From: Gammaproteobacteria bacterium
GTDB taxonomy: Bacteria; Pseudomonadota; Gammaproteobacteria; Pseudomonadales; Cellvibrionaceae
Reading direction: 5' to 3'
Assembly (NCBI GenBank): GCA_005801205.1
Contig: SYDJ01000021.1
Coordinates: 1 to 37,347, forward strand
Length of the DNA stretch: 37,347 nt
Position numbers and translations under genes: made by a program. The notes beneath the pieces are model-generated. The model was not told the origin of the DNA. It made no database searches and saw only the letters and a program-made list of their open reading frames with translations. This document shows, in pieces, positions 16,415 through 25,433 of this stretch; the first letter of the stretch is position 1; the number at the start of each line of letters is the position of its first letter.

Positions 16415-18772
16415 ATGTTGCAGCCCACCCACAATGGCGAACGTTTTGAATTAACCGATCCCACCGCAATGCCACGCGCTGCCGGTTTTTTGTGGAATCA
16501 AAAAATGATGATGCAAATGACCTGTCGCGGCTATGCTATCGCACAGTTTATGCAGCCAGAGCCAGCAAAATATGCCTATGCACCGAATCTGGAAGCAAAA
16601 ACATTTATGCAGCCAGAGCAACCTTACTATGCGCATCATCCGGGGCGTTTTTTTTATGTAAAAGACGAAGAAACGGGCGATATTTTTTCTGCGCCCTACG
16701 AGCCAGTGCGCGCTAAGTTAGACAAATTTAATTTCTCTGTCGGCAAAAGCGATTTGGCGTGGACGATTGAACATTTAGGCATTCGCATTGAAATGAATGT
16801 AAGCGTGCCCGTAAGTGATGTGGTGGAGTTGTGGAGCCTGCGTGTTACTAATTTTTCTGGCAGTGCACGCAAAATCAGTGTCTATTCTTATTTTCCTATT
16901 GGTTTTATGTCGTGGATGAATCAGTCTGCGGAATATCGCGCTGACGTGGGCGGCATAGTGGCGAGCTGCGTAACACCTTATCAAAAAGTGGCAGATCACT
17001 TTAAAAATAAAAACTTTAAAGACAAAACTTTTTTTCTGCATGACCAAGAACCTATCGCATGGGAGGCTAAGCAGGAGGCGTTTGAAGGTGAGGGCGGGTT
17101 GCATAATCCATCCGGCTTGCGGCTTGATCTGTTGGCGAAAGGCGATGCGCGCTACGAAACACCCGCAGCGGTTTTGCAATATCGCCTTTATTTGGGCACT
17201 GAGCAATCGCGCGAATTGCGTTTTATATTTGGCCCCGCATTTGACGATGCAGAAATTATCCAGCTGCGCGATAAATATTTAAGTGCGCAAGGTTTCGCCA
17301 AAGCAAAAGCGGAGTACCAAGCGTATGTAAGTTCTGGTCGCGGCTGCTTGCACATCGAAACGCCGGATCAAGAGCTTAATAACTTTGTAAATCACTGGCT
17401 GCCGCGCCAAGTGTTTTACCACGGCGATGTAAACCGTCTAACCACAGATCCGCAAACGCGCAATTACCTGCAAGACAATATGGGCATGAGCTATATCAAG
17501 CCGCACATTACGCGCGCCGCATTTTTACATGCGCTGAGTCAGCAAGAAGTAAGCGGTGCTATGCCTGACGGCATTTTGTTAGCGGAAGGTGCTGAGCTTA
17601 AATACATCAACCAAATTCCCCATACCGATCACTGTGTGTGGTTGCCGGTATGTTTAAAGGCTTATCTCGATGAAACCAACGACTACGCGATTTTGCTTGA
17701 GCAAGTTGCGGATGCTGAAGGCGATAAAACTTATACGGTGTTCGAGCGTATCAGCCGTGCAATGGATTGGCTGCTGAGCGCACGCGATTATCGCGGCTTG
17801 AGTTTTATTGCGCAGGGTGATTGGTGTGACCCTATGAATATGGTGGGCTACAAGGGCAAAGGTGTTTCGGGTTGGTTGTCGGTGGCTACCGCATACGCAT
17901 TAAACTTGTGGGCCGATATTTGTACGCAGCAATCGCAAGAGCAAATTGCTGAAAAATTTCGCTCAGGTGCGAAAGATGTTAATCAAGCCGTCAATCAATA
18001 TTTGTGGGATGGCGATTGGTTTGCGCGTGGCATTACCGACGATGATGTGGTGTTTGGTGTTAGCAAAGACCCAGAAGGACGCATCTATTTGAATCCACAG
18101 AGCTGGGCAATTTTGGGGGGGGCGGCGAGTGACGAGCAGCGCAAAAAAATGTTGGCAGCAGTTGAGCAACAATTGGAAACACCTTACGGCGTAACCATGT
18201 TTGCGCCGGCTTATACGGCCATGCGTGATGATGTTGGTCGCGTGACCCAAAAGCACCCCGGCTCAGCGGAAAATGGCTCGGTCTATAACCACGCAGCGGT
18301 GTTCTATATTTACAGTTTGTACACCGTTGCCGAAACCAATCGCGCTTACAAATTGCTGCGCCAAATGATTCCGGGGCCAAGTGAGCAGGATTATTTGCAG
18401 CGCGGTCAGTTGCCAGTATTTATCCCCAATTATTATCGCGGTGCCTATCACCAATATCCACGTACGGCAGGGCGCTCTAGCCAGTTGTTTAATACCGGTA
18501 CTGTGTCTTGGGTGTATCGCTGCTTAGTAGAGGGTTTGTTTGGTCTACAGGGCAATGCTAAAGGCCTGTCCATTAATCCGCAGTTGCCCAGTGAATGGCC
18601 GCAAGCGAAAGCTGTGCGTGAATTCCGTGGTGCGACCTTCCATGTGAATATTCAGCGCGCTGCAGTTACGCAAATTACGGTGAGTGTGGATGGTGTGCAA
18701 TTGGCGGAGCCACATATCGAGAATATAGTGGTGGGCAAGCAGTATCAGGTGGACGTGTTATTGCCCCTATAA
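16415..18772 (+). CDS. GH94 phosphorylase, predicted cellobionic acid phosphorylase
   Basis: A 785-aa cytoplasmic glycoside phosphorylase. It is predicted to cleave 4-O-beta-D-glucosyl-D-gluconate with phosphate into alpha-glucose-1-phosphate and gluconate. The N-terminal beta-sandwich (about 1-290) precedes an (alpha/alpha)6 barrel. The catalytic acid is Asp472 in GDWCDPMN. In [19 protein letters not shown], Arg609 and Lys613 coincide in residue number with the pair I recall as binding the aldonate carboxylate in the Saccharophagus degradans enzyme. Length also fits that subfamily (about 790 aa). Gluconokinase, a gluconate-type repressor and a GPH symporter beside it support this specificity over cellobiose or chitobiose phosphorylase. 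AGGT precedes ATG 16415. Family assignment is firm; specificity is strong inference. Confidence 0.88.
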   Translation: MLQPTHNGERFELTDPTAMPRAAGFLWNQKMMMQMTCRGYAIAQFMQPEPAKYAYAPNLEAKTFMQPEQPYYAHHPGRFFYVKDEETGDIFSAPYEPVRAKLDKFNFSVGKSDLAWTIEHLGIRIEMNVSVPVSDVVELWSLRVTNFSGSARKISVYSYFPIGFMSWMNQSAEYRADVGGIVASCVTPYQKVADHFKNKNFKDKTFFLHDQEPIAWEAKQEAFEGEGGLHNPSGLRLDLLAKGDARYETPAAVLQYRLYLGTEQSRELRFIFGPAFDDAEIIQLRDKYLSAQGFAKAKAEYQAYVSSGRGCLHIETPDQELNNFVNHWLPRQVFYHGDVNRLTTDPQTRNYLQDNMGMSYIKPHITRAAFLHALSQQEVSGAMPDGILLAEGAELKYINQIPHTDHCVWLPVCLKAYLDETNDYAILLEQVADAEGDKTYTVFERISRAMDWLLSARDYRGLSFIAQGDWCDPMNMVGYKGKGVSGWLSVATAYALNLWADICTQQSQEQIAEKFRSGAKDVNQAVNQYLWDGDWFARGITDDDVVFGVSKDPEGRIYLNPQSWAILGGAASDEQRKKMLAAVEQQLETPYGVTMFAPAYTAMRDDVGRVTQKHPGSAENGSVYNHAAVFYIYSLYTVAETNRAYKLLRQMIPGPSEQDYLQRGQLPVFIPNYYRGAYHQYPRTAGRSSQLFNTGTVSWVYRCLVEGLFGLQGNAKGLSINPQLPSEWPQAKAVREFRGATFHVNIQRAAVTQITVSVDGVQLAEPHIENIVVGKQYQVDVLLPL

Positions 18773-18789
18773 CACTCAGCTTAATACTG

Positions 18790-18828
18790 AAAAAGGCGCT
18801 GTTACAGGGTTTGTAACAGCGCCTTTTT
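18790..18828 (+). terminator. Rho-independent terminator after GH94 gene
   Basis: A perfect 17-bp stem (18790-18806 and 18812-18828) with a 5-nt loop; the right arm ends in a T-run. It lies 18 nt after the stop codon, between the GH94 gene and the convergent MaoP-like gene, and could serve both strands. Confidence 0.92.
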
Positions 18829-18874
18829 TATGCATTTTATCTTTTTAATTTGCCTTTTTATGTTTGCTTTAGGG

Positions 18875-19618
18875 CTATTTAGTTTTGGTCGGCTTTTTAA
18901 CGGCTGGCTTTTTGGCTTCTACTTTCGCTGCAGCCTTGTTTGCGGCCTTCGGTGGCTCTGCCTTTTTGGGGGCGGTTTTTTTAGGCTCCACCTTCTTGCT
19001 ATCGGCTTTCTTGTTATCTATTTTCTTGGGCTCGGCCTTTACGGGTTCTGCCTTTTTTGCCGTCGCTTTGGCGAGTGCTTTTGCGGCAACGGGTTCCACT
19101 TTTTCTTTCTTGGCTGCGGCCTTGGCTTTTACTTCAACGGGTGCTGGTTCAACTTTTTTGGTTGGGGCTTTTGCAGCAGGTTTAGCTGCTGGTGCTTTTT
19201 CAGCCGTTTTTCCGGTTTTCTTTTCCGCTATTTTGGCCGGTTTTACAGGTTTTTCTATGGCTTGTTCTGCGGGCTTAATCGGTTCGGGCACAGGTTCAGC
19301 TTCCGCGACAGGTTTAGCTTTTGCCTTGCTTTTGCCTTTGGGGCTTGCTGCAGCGAGGTTTTTAACCACGCTCAAATATTTAACCCAAGCTTGCTCAACG
19401 GGATTCTTAGGCGAGCTTTGATTGGCGATGACCTTAAGGATGTGCAGGTCTTCCTGGGTGGGGTCAGAGACTTCATCGCTACATAAAGCGCTAATCAGCG
19501 TACCGTTCTTGCGAACGAGACGCGCCTGAATATCCGACAAACCGCCTTTTTCAAAGCCGTTAGGGAAATGTACGGAATCGGCAAACGACTGCTTTAGATA
19601 GTGGTCACGTGGCAGCAT
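18875..19618 (-). CDS. MaoP-like (DUF413) protein with histone-H1-like Lys/Ala/Pro tail
   Basis: A 247-aa protein in two parts. Residues about 8-90 match the DUF413 fold of E. coli MaoP (YifE): HFPNGFEKGG, a central LVRKNGTLISAL, DPTQEDLHI and EQAWVKYLSVVK line up in order with the MaoP HYPRGF, LLERHG, EPVTEEE and ERVWSKY segments. MaoP is a nucleoid factor that organises the Ori macrodomain. Residues about 95-247 are low-complexity repeats of Lys, Ala, Pro, Glu and Val (KKVEP, KKAEP, AAKA), resembling eukaryotic H1 tails and AlgP-type DNA-binding tails. The combination suggests a DNA-compacting role; MaoP itself is only about 112 aa. Head assignment rests on motif order read by eye. It is a single gene. 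Confidence 0.8.
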   Translation of the reverse strand: MLPRDHYLKQSFADSVHFPNGFEKGGLSDIQARLVRKNGTLISALCSDEVSDPTQEDLHILKVIANQSSPKNPVEQAWVKYLSVVKNLAAASPKGKSKAKAKPVAEAEPVPEPIKPAEQAIEKPVKPAKIAEKKTGKTAEKAPAAKPAAKAPTKKVEPAPVEVKAKAAAKKEKVEPVAAKALAKATAKKAEPVKAEPKKIDNKKADSKKVEPKKTAPKKAEPPKAANKAAAKVEAKKPAVKKPTKTK

Positions 19619-19815
19619 AGAGATTACTCCGTTCTTAGTATGTGCACTCTTTGTTATTGGTAGCCGTAAAATAGGGCGCGGCCAAAATTGTACGGCGAAT
19701 GTAATCTGTTTTTATGACACTGTATAGATGATTTTTTGCTCTTTATGAGCCTAACGGCTGGCTTTGCGATCAAGTCTGATCTGCTTTGTGGGTATCTTCA
19801 AATTAGGGGCGAAAA

Positions 19816-19837
19816 AAAACCGGCAAAAGCCGGTTTT
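19816..19837 (-). terminator. Terminator of rpsT
   Basis: On the minus strand, a 9-bp stem (19816-19824 and 19829-19837, core CCGGC/GCCGG) with a 4-nt loop is followed by a run of T (A-run at 19812-19819 on the plus strand), 35 bp past the rpsT stop. A second small inverted repeat (GCTAG/CTAGC, 19843-19858) lies between. Confidence 0.9.
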
Positions 19838-19871
19838 GGGTCGCTAGTTTGGGCTAGCAAAAGCAGGGCTG

Positions 19872-20135
19872 TTAAGCCAATGCTTTGATTTTTGCGTTCA
19901 AACGGCTCTTGTGACGAGCAGCTTTATTCTTGTGAATAAGGCCTTTGTCTGCAATGCGGTCGATAACAGAAACAGCGGCAACGTAAGCAGCGGTTGCAGC
20001 GGCTTTATCGCCAGCTTCAATAGCGCTGATTACTTTCTTCAGGTAGGTACGCCCCATTGAGCGCATGCTGCCGTTGTGCTTGCGAGCTTTTTCGTTTTGA
20101 CGCGCGCGTTTTTTGGCTTGGGGTGAGTTTGCCAC
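19872..20135 (-). CDS. rpsT: 30S ribosomal protein S20
   Basis: An 87-aa basic helical protein that binds 16S rRNA early in assembly of the small subunit. The sequence is typical throughout: [20 protein letters not shown] at the start, then [22 protein letters not shown] and [20 protein letters not shown]. The start codon is GTG (20135-20133), preceded by AGGAG at 7-nt spacing. In E. coli the same gene uses UUG, and the weak start is part of autoregulation by S20; a similar arrangement is plausible here. It is monocistronic with a clear terminator. The 272 bp upstream (20136-20407), shared with the divergent hydrolase gene, must contain its promoter. Confidence 0.98.
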   Translation of the reverse strand: MANSPQAKKRARQNEKARKHNGSMRSMGRTYLKKVISAIEAGDKAAATAAYVAAVSVIDRIADKGLIHKNKAARHKSRLNAKIKALA

Positions 20136-20407
20136 CGTGGTGCTCCTATAAAAAGCTTAAAAATGAAATCTAAAATACGGAGATTCAACCGAATTACGGT
20201 CTGAAATCAAGGACGCGACATTATCCCGTTTTTCGCCGCGCTGTCAACCAAAAAACATGTCTAAGCCACAAATGGATTGTTTGCATATCTTTACGTCGAA
20301 TTGGGTGACTCTTCTATAAACTCTAGCCAATCGCAGTGCGTAGTGGCTGCAATTCTTACTTATAGAGAGCCTCATAATAAAAACCAATTCAATGCGGGAG
20401 CACTAAT

Positions 20408-23230
20408 ATGCCATTACCTTATCAAATCCATTCGCTCGCTAATCGGCTGATATCTTGTGTAAAGCCAATAATCGCCTCTCTAATTCTCGTCCTTCTCGGC
20501 TTATCTTTGGTGGCTTGTGGTGGTGGAGGCGGTAGCGGGGGCGGAACGGCGCCCATAAGCTCTACGCCGGTGGTGAGCAGTTCATCGCTTGCATCCAGTA
20601 GCGCATTATCGAGTTCGCTGAGTTCGTCCCGCAGCGCCAGTGTGGCTTCTGCAGCGGCTAATCAAATGGTCGGTTTTGTGCTGCCCTTTGATGATAAGGC
20701 CGCCGGTATCACCCAAGTGGGCGCTTTGCTCAACCATACGCCTGCGGGGAAATTTGGGGCACTTAAGGTGGATACCAATGGCCATTTTGCGTTTGGCGCT
20801 GAGCGCGAGCGTTTTCTGGGGGTGAATATCACCGCTAGCTCGACTATGCCATCCCATGAAAACGCCGAGAAAATCGCCCAGCGCTTAGCAAAGTTTGGTG
20901 TAAACCTCGTCCGCTTTCATCATATGGACAACCACTTTGGCGCTAAGAGCATTATCAATTACGCGGCGGGTACCAGTCGCACTTTGGATGCCACCAATCT
21001 GGAGCGGTTGGATTACTTTATTAACCAGCTCAAATTGAATGGTATTTACGTCAATTTGAATTTGATTAATGCCCGCGAGTTTTTTCCTGCTGATGGTTTG
21101 CCTGCAGACTTGAGTCTGCTGAGTTGGAAACAGGCACATGTATTAGGTTTCGTGAACGACACTTTTCGCAATTTGGAAAAAGAATATGCGCGCAATTTAC
21201 TCACCCATAAAAATCCTTACACCAATTTAACTTACGCCGAAGACCCCGCTGTTGCCTTCGTGGAAATCAACAATGAAAACGGATTTTTTCAGCAGTATTA
21301 CGATGGCTCGGTAGATAAATGGCCGAGCGTATTTCGCACCATGCTGAATACTAAATGGAATACGTGGCTCGCGGATAAATATGCCGATAGCGCAGCGCTT
21401 GAAACGGCTTGGGGTGCGTTGGACGAACCTTTGGGTGCCGAAAAATTAGCGAACAGCGATTTTGCATCTGGTATTGCTGCGTGGAATTTTGAGCAACACG
21501 ATTCAGCTACCGCCACCACGCAAGCGGGTACGTTTGATGGTCGCGCCGGTTTGAAAATTACCGTTAGTAAAGTCGGTTCTGCGAGCTGGAATATTCAACT
21601 TAATCAGGGCGCGCAATCCATTGTGAAAGATAAACTTTACACCTTGGGTTTTTGGGCGAAGGCTGATAGTGCACGTTCACTCGGTGTGTCCTTGGGGTTA
21701 AATTATGATCCTTGGTCAACGCTTGAATCGCGCACGTATAGCATCGATGGTACTTGGAAATATTTTGAAACCCGTTTTATTGCCAGTGCGAGCGAGACGA
21801 ATGCGCGTATTAATTTCAATGGTTTCGGCAATCAACTTGCGACTGTGTATGTGGCGAATGTCTCCTTTAAAAGCGGCGGCAGTATTGGCAAGTTGCCGAG
21901 CGGTCAAACGCTGGAGGCGAAAAATATCAGCGGCAATTTGCGTAGCGAAGGTTACACCAGTGGTCGCAGCCTAGATTGGGCAGATTTCTTGCGCGCTATT
22001 GAATCTGCTTATTGGTTGGATATGAAAAATTATATTAAAACCGATTTGAAGTTTACCGGGTTGGTAACAGGCACCGCGATTATGAACAGCCCGCCGAGCG
22101 CACAAAAACAAATGGATTTCGCCGATGCTCACGCCTATTGGCAGCACCCGCAGTTTCCGGGTGCAGATTGGGATGCGGTAAATTGGAAGGTAAATAATGT
22201 GTCTATGGTAAACACCATTAATAGCACTATTAGCGGCCTTTCCAAACAGCGTATTAAAGGTATGCCGTTTACCATTTCAGAGTACCAACATGCATCGCCT
22301 GTTGCTTATAGTGCGGAAGGGCCTTTATTCGCTGCGGCTTACGGTGCGTTGCAAGACTGGGATGGCATTATGTTTTTCGCCTACGATGCCAGCGGTAATG
22401 ACAATTGGGCGGCAGGTTATTTCAGCGATTTTTTCAGTATGAACGCGCACCCCACTAAAATGGCTAACATGTTAATTGCAGCGAATATTTTTCGCCGTGG
22501 CGATGTGGCTGCTGCAAATAATCTAGTTGCTATGAATTGGAGCCCTGCTACGGAGTTGTCGGTATTGGCGAACAAAGGTAGTGCATGGAATGTTGCCAAC
22601 GGTTCACATTTAAATGTGCCGGATGATGTTCCTCTGACGAAACGTTTTGCGTTAGATGTTTCTGCTAATCCGCAAGGATTAAGTGTCGCGCCAACGGCGT
22701 CGGCCAGCACAAGCTTAACCTCGGATACCAATGAGTTGATCTGGAATCGCAGTCTTGCTGAAAAAGGTGTGGTAACGGTGGATACCGCAAAAACCAAATC
22801 GGTTATCGGCTTTATTAACGGACGAAGTTTTACGCTCGGCAATGTCACTATTGCGGTAGCGCCAACAACGTTTAATTGGGCGACTGTGTCTTTAAGTTTG
22901 CAAGAGGGCAGTTTTGCCAAACCAACTGAAGCGGCCAAGCTGTTAATGGTGCTCACGGGTAATGTGGAGAATACCAACATGTTGTGGAACGATGCTGCGC
23001 ACACCAGTGTCAGCACTAATTGGGGTAAATCGCCAACGCTGATTGAAGTGATTCCGGCAACTATCGATTTGCCTTTTGCGTCGTCCAATACCAAGGTGTG
23101 GAGCTTGAATGAAACAGGTCAGCGCAAAACCCAATTGGGTGTGATTGACAATGGCGGCAAGGCGCGCATTTTATTAAATGGCACAACCGCGACTCTGTGG
23201 TATGAGGTGGAGGTTAGTGCGAATAAATAA
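20408..23230 (+). CDS. Surface lipoprotein glycoside hydrolase (clan GH-A-like) with nested CBM
   Basis: A 940-aa exported polysaccharide-active enzyme. The lipobox LVAC (Cys37) is followed by a Gly run and a Ser-rich linker (about 50-87), typical of Cellvibrio-type modular enzymes. The catalytic region begins with RFLGVNI and the LAKFGVNLVRFHHMD segment of a (beta/alpha)8 barrel. The probable acid is Glu290 in EINNENGF (Glu286 is adjacent) and the probable nucleophile Glu625 in FTISEYQH. Between them, about residues 349-488, lies a beta-sandwich resembling a CBM4/9-type module (NSDFASGIAAWNFEQ to VYVANVSF). The C-terminal 250 residues look like beta-rich domains. ATG 20408 follows GGGAG. Exact GH family and substrate are not recognised; a GH5-related enzyme on plant or algal beta-glycan is a guess. 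Confidence 0.8.
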   Translation: MPLPYQIHSLANRLISCVKPIIASLILVLLGLSLVACGGGGGSGGGTAPISSTPVVSSSSLASSSALSSSLSSSRSASVASAAANQMVGFVLPFDDKAAGITQVGALLNHTPAGKFGALKVDTNGHFAFGAERERFLGVNITASSTMPSHENAEKIAQRLAKFGVNLVRFHHMDNHFGAKSIINYAAGTSRTLDATNLERLDYFINQLKLNGIYVNLNLINAREFFPADGLPADLSLLSWKQAHVLGFVNDTFRNLEKEYARNLLTHKNPYTNLTYAEDPAVAFVEINNENGFFQQYYDGSVDKWPSVFRTMLNTKWNTWLADKYADSAALETAWGALDEPLGAEKLANSDFASGIAAWNFEQHDSATATTQAGTFDGRAGLKITVSKVGSASWNIQLNQGAQSIVKDKLYTLGFWAKADSARSLGVSLGLNYDPWSTLESRTYSIDGTWKYFETRFIASASETNARINFNGFGNQLATVYVANVSFKSGGSIGKLPSGQTLEAKNISGNLRSEGYTSGRSLDWADFLRAIESAYWLDMKNYIKTDLKFTGLVTGTAIMNSPPSAQKQMDFADAHAYWQHPQFPGADWDAVNWKVNNVSMVNTINSTISGLSKQRIKGMPFTISEYQHASPVAYSAEGPLFAAAYGALQDWDGIMFFAYDASGNDNWAAGYFSDFFSMNAHPTKMANMLIAANIFRRGDVAAANNLVAMNWSPATELSVLANKGSAWNVANGSHLNVPDDVPLTKRFALDVSANPQGLSVAPTASASTSLTSDTNELIWNRSLAEKGVVTVDTAKTKSVIGFINGRSFTLGNVTIAVAPTTFNWATVSLSLQEGSFAKPTEAAKLLMVLTGNVENTNMLWNDAAHTSVSTNWGKSPTLIEVIPATIDLPFASSNTKVWSLNETGQRKTQLGVIDNGGKARILLNGTTATLWYEVEVSANK

Positions 23231-23248
23231 GCGCTTATAATTTTGCTG

Positions 23249-23275
23249 AAAAAGGGATCTCTGTGATCCCTTTTT
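23249..23275 (+). terminator. Terminator after the glycoside hydrolase gene
   Basis: A perfect 11-bp stem (23249-23259 and 23265-23275) with a 5-nt loop and a T-run, 18 nt after the stop. Confidence 0.92.
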
Positions 23276-23399
23276 ATTGCTGTGCGATAAGTCTTGGTGC
23301 TTGCGCTACATTCTTTATCTGTGAGTGGTAAGATTCACTTCATTGTTAACCTTTTGGCACTTAATGTGTACTTATGTGTTGAATGAAGGGAGTTAGCGC

Positions 23400-25418
23400 G
23401 TGACCAACCACAACGACATTACTGAGCGCTCGCAACTAGACTCGGCAAATGCAGATGATAAAACACGATTATTTCCCGATAGCAGGGCGATTAAGGCTGC
23501 ATCGGCGACTAATGCCGCACCCGCAGCGCAATACACGCAATTTACCCAAGGCAATAACACATCCTCTGGCTTTGCCGAAGCTCAAGCGATTATCCAACAA
23601 GCTCAGGCCGGTAGCGGGAGCGGCAGCCTGCTGAAAAAGCGTTTTTTATTGCAGGATGTCCTTGGTCAAGGTGGTATGGGTACGGTTTATCGCACCAAGG
23701 ATTTACGCAAAGTGGAGGCGGAAGACCCCAACCCTTATATTGCCACCAAGGTGCTCAACGCAGCCTTTAAAAATCACCCTGATGCCTTTGTAACCCTGCA
23801 GCAAGAAACCGCAAAATCCCACACGCTGGCGCACCCGAATATTGTGACCGTGCACGATTTTGATCGCGATGGCGATACGCTCTATATGACCATGGAGTTG
23901 TTAGAGGGTAACCCGCTCGACCGCGTGCTAAAAAATCAGCAGTCATCCGCAGCGGCTATTCCTAAGCAGAAAGCCTTAGCCATTGTGCGCGATCTCTGTT
24001 TGGCGCTGGCCTATGCGCATCAACGCCATATTATTCACGCCGACTTTAAACCGGGGAACGTATTTATCTGTGATGACGGCACCGCCAAAGTGCTGGACTT
24101 TGGTATCGCCCGCGCTGCTTCCAAAGAAACGCAAAAACATAAATTTGATGCGGGGCAGTTAGGCGCTTTAACACCGGCCTATGCCACCATTGAAATGATT
24201 CGCGATGAGCCGCTGAGTTTTACTGATGATGTTTATGCGCTCGCCTGTGTTGCCTATGAAATTTTCTCTGGGCAACATCCTTATCAAAGTCACTCCGCGT
24301 TTGAAGCAAAACAGTTGGGATTAAAGCTCAAACCGATTGCGAGCTTAAGTCATCGTGAATGGAGAGCACTAAGTCATGCACTAGCGCTAGAAAAAAATCA
24401 GCGCACACCCAGCGTGCCCGCATTTATGGTGGAGCTGTTTCCGCGCAGAAGCACTGTTGCGTTGAGTGTGGCTGTAGTCTTTGCAGTTATTGCTATAGGT
24501 GGTGCGGCTTGGTTGGGTTACCAGCAATACCAAGCGCGAGTGCAACTTGAAAATACGATTACAGAAAATATCGAGCAGGCGCAAACCTGTTTCGCACAGA
24601 GTGATTTTGCCTGTGCACTTGAGCGCAGCTTGTTGGTGTCTAATTTGGATGCCGATAACAAAGTCGCCCAGCAATTGATTAAGGTTTCGCAGTTGGCGCA
24701 ACAAAAACAACAAGAAGCGCAGACAATCGCACAGCTCTTGCAGGACGGCGATAATTGTTTAGTCGCGCAAGATGACGCCTGTGCGCAAGTAAAAGCGAAA
24801 GATGTGTTGGCATTAGATGCTAATAATTCACGTGCGCAGCAACTGTTGGCAGCGGCGAATGATTTAGGCAAAAACAAAGCGGTTAGCGATAATCTGCAAC
24901 AAGCGGAAACCTGTTTGCAAAATCGCGATATCGCGTGTGCAACCCTGTTTGTTAAAAAAGCGGCTGAGCTAGATGCATCTCACCCCGCAGTGAATGCCAT
25001 GCATGTGAAACTACAAACCGTGGAGCAGCAGGGTAAATTAGTCGCTTTGGCGCAACAGCAAAAAATCAAAGATTCATTGTTGCAGGCGCAAACCTGCTTG
25101 CAGCAAAAAAAGTACGAGTGTGCCATTAAGCAAGCAGATGCAACCCTAGCCTTAGATGCCGCCAATGGCCCCGCCATGGAAGTTAAGCAAACGGCAGCCG
25201 TAGCAGATAAACAAATTCGCGATGCGCAAGACAAAGTTGCGAAAATATTAAGCCAAGCCAAAGAATGTTTGGAGAAGCAAAAAAATTACACCTGTGCTAT
25301 CGCAAAAGCAGAGGCGGCCTTGGATATAGTGCCCAACCATGCTGAAGCAATGTCACTCAAAACGCGCGCGCAAGATATTCAGCGGAAAATTAAAGAAACT
25401 GGGTTCACCATAAAATAA
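23400..25418 (+). CDS. Transmembrane Ser/Thr protein kinase with Cys-paired TPR-like repeats
   Basis: A 672-aa Hanks-type kinase in the inner membrane. A flexible N-terminus (1-76) contains DDKTRLF, a possible phospho-acceptor (Thr22). The kinase domain spans about 80-340: glycine loop GQGGMGTVY (from Gly89), Lys117 in IATKVL, catalytic Asp215 in HADFKPGN (non-RD form) and Asp233 in VLDFGIAR. A single membrane helix follows (about 352-372). The outer part (about 380-672) holds five TPR-like repeats, each with two cysteines seven or eight residues apart (for example CFAQSDFAC, CLQNRDIAC, CLQQKKYEC), probably disulfides in the periplasm. Start GTG 23400 follows GAAGGGAG. A secreted protein is encoded directly after it. 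The substrate is unknown. Confidence 0.9.
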   Translation: MTNHNDITERSQLDSANADDKTRLFPDSRAIKAASATNAAPAAQYTQFTQGNNTSSGFAEAQAIIQQAQAGSGSGSLLKKRFLLQDVLGQGGMGTVYRTKDLRKVEAEDPNPYIATKVLNAAFKNHPDAFVTLQQETAKSHTLAHPNIVTVHDFDRDGDTLYMTMELLEGNPLDRVLKNQQSSAAAIPKQKALAIVRDLCLALAYAHQRHIIHADFKPGNVFICDDGTAKVLDFGIARAASKETQKHKFDAGQLGALTPAYATIEMIRDEPLSFTDDVYALACVAYEIFSGQHPYQSHSAFEAKQLGLKLKPIASLSHREWRALSHALALEKNQRTPSVPAFMVELFPRRSTVALSVAVVFAVIAIGGAAWLGYQQYQARVQLENTITENIEQAQTCFAQSDFACALERSLLVSNLDADNKVAQQLIKVSQLAQQKQQEAQTIAQLLQDGDNCLVAQDDACAQVKAKDVLALDANNSRAQQLLAAANDLGKNKAVSDNLQQAETCLQNRDIACATLFVKKAAELDASHPAVNAMHVKLQTVEQQGKLVALAQQQKIKDSLLQAQTCLQQKKYECAIKQADATLALDAANGPAMEVKQTAAVADKQIRDAQDKVAKILSQAKECLEKQKNYTCAIAKAEAALDIVPNHAEAMSLKTRAQDIQRKIKETGFTIK

Positions 25419-25433
25419 ATGAAGGTAATGGCT

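Noticed and set aside
18830-19486. Long plus-strand open frame rich in Phe, Gly, Cys and Leu
   Set aside because: It is the complement of the Lys/Ala-rich repeat region of the MaoP-like gene; the odd composition is a mirror of AAG/GCN codons.
22417-23094. 225-codon minus-strand open frame inside the glycoside hydrolase gene
   Set aside because: Antisense to a well-supported gene and without recognisable motifs.
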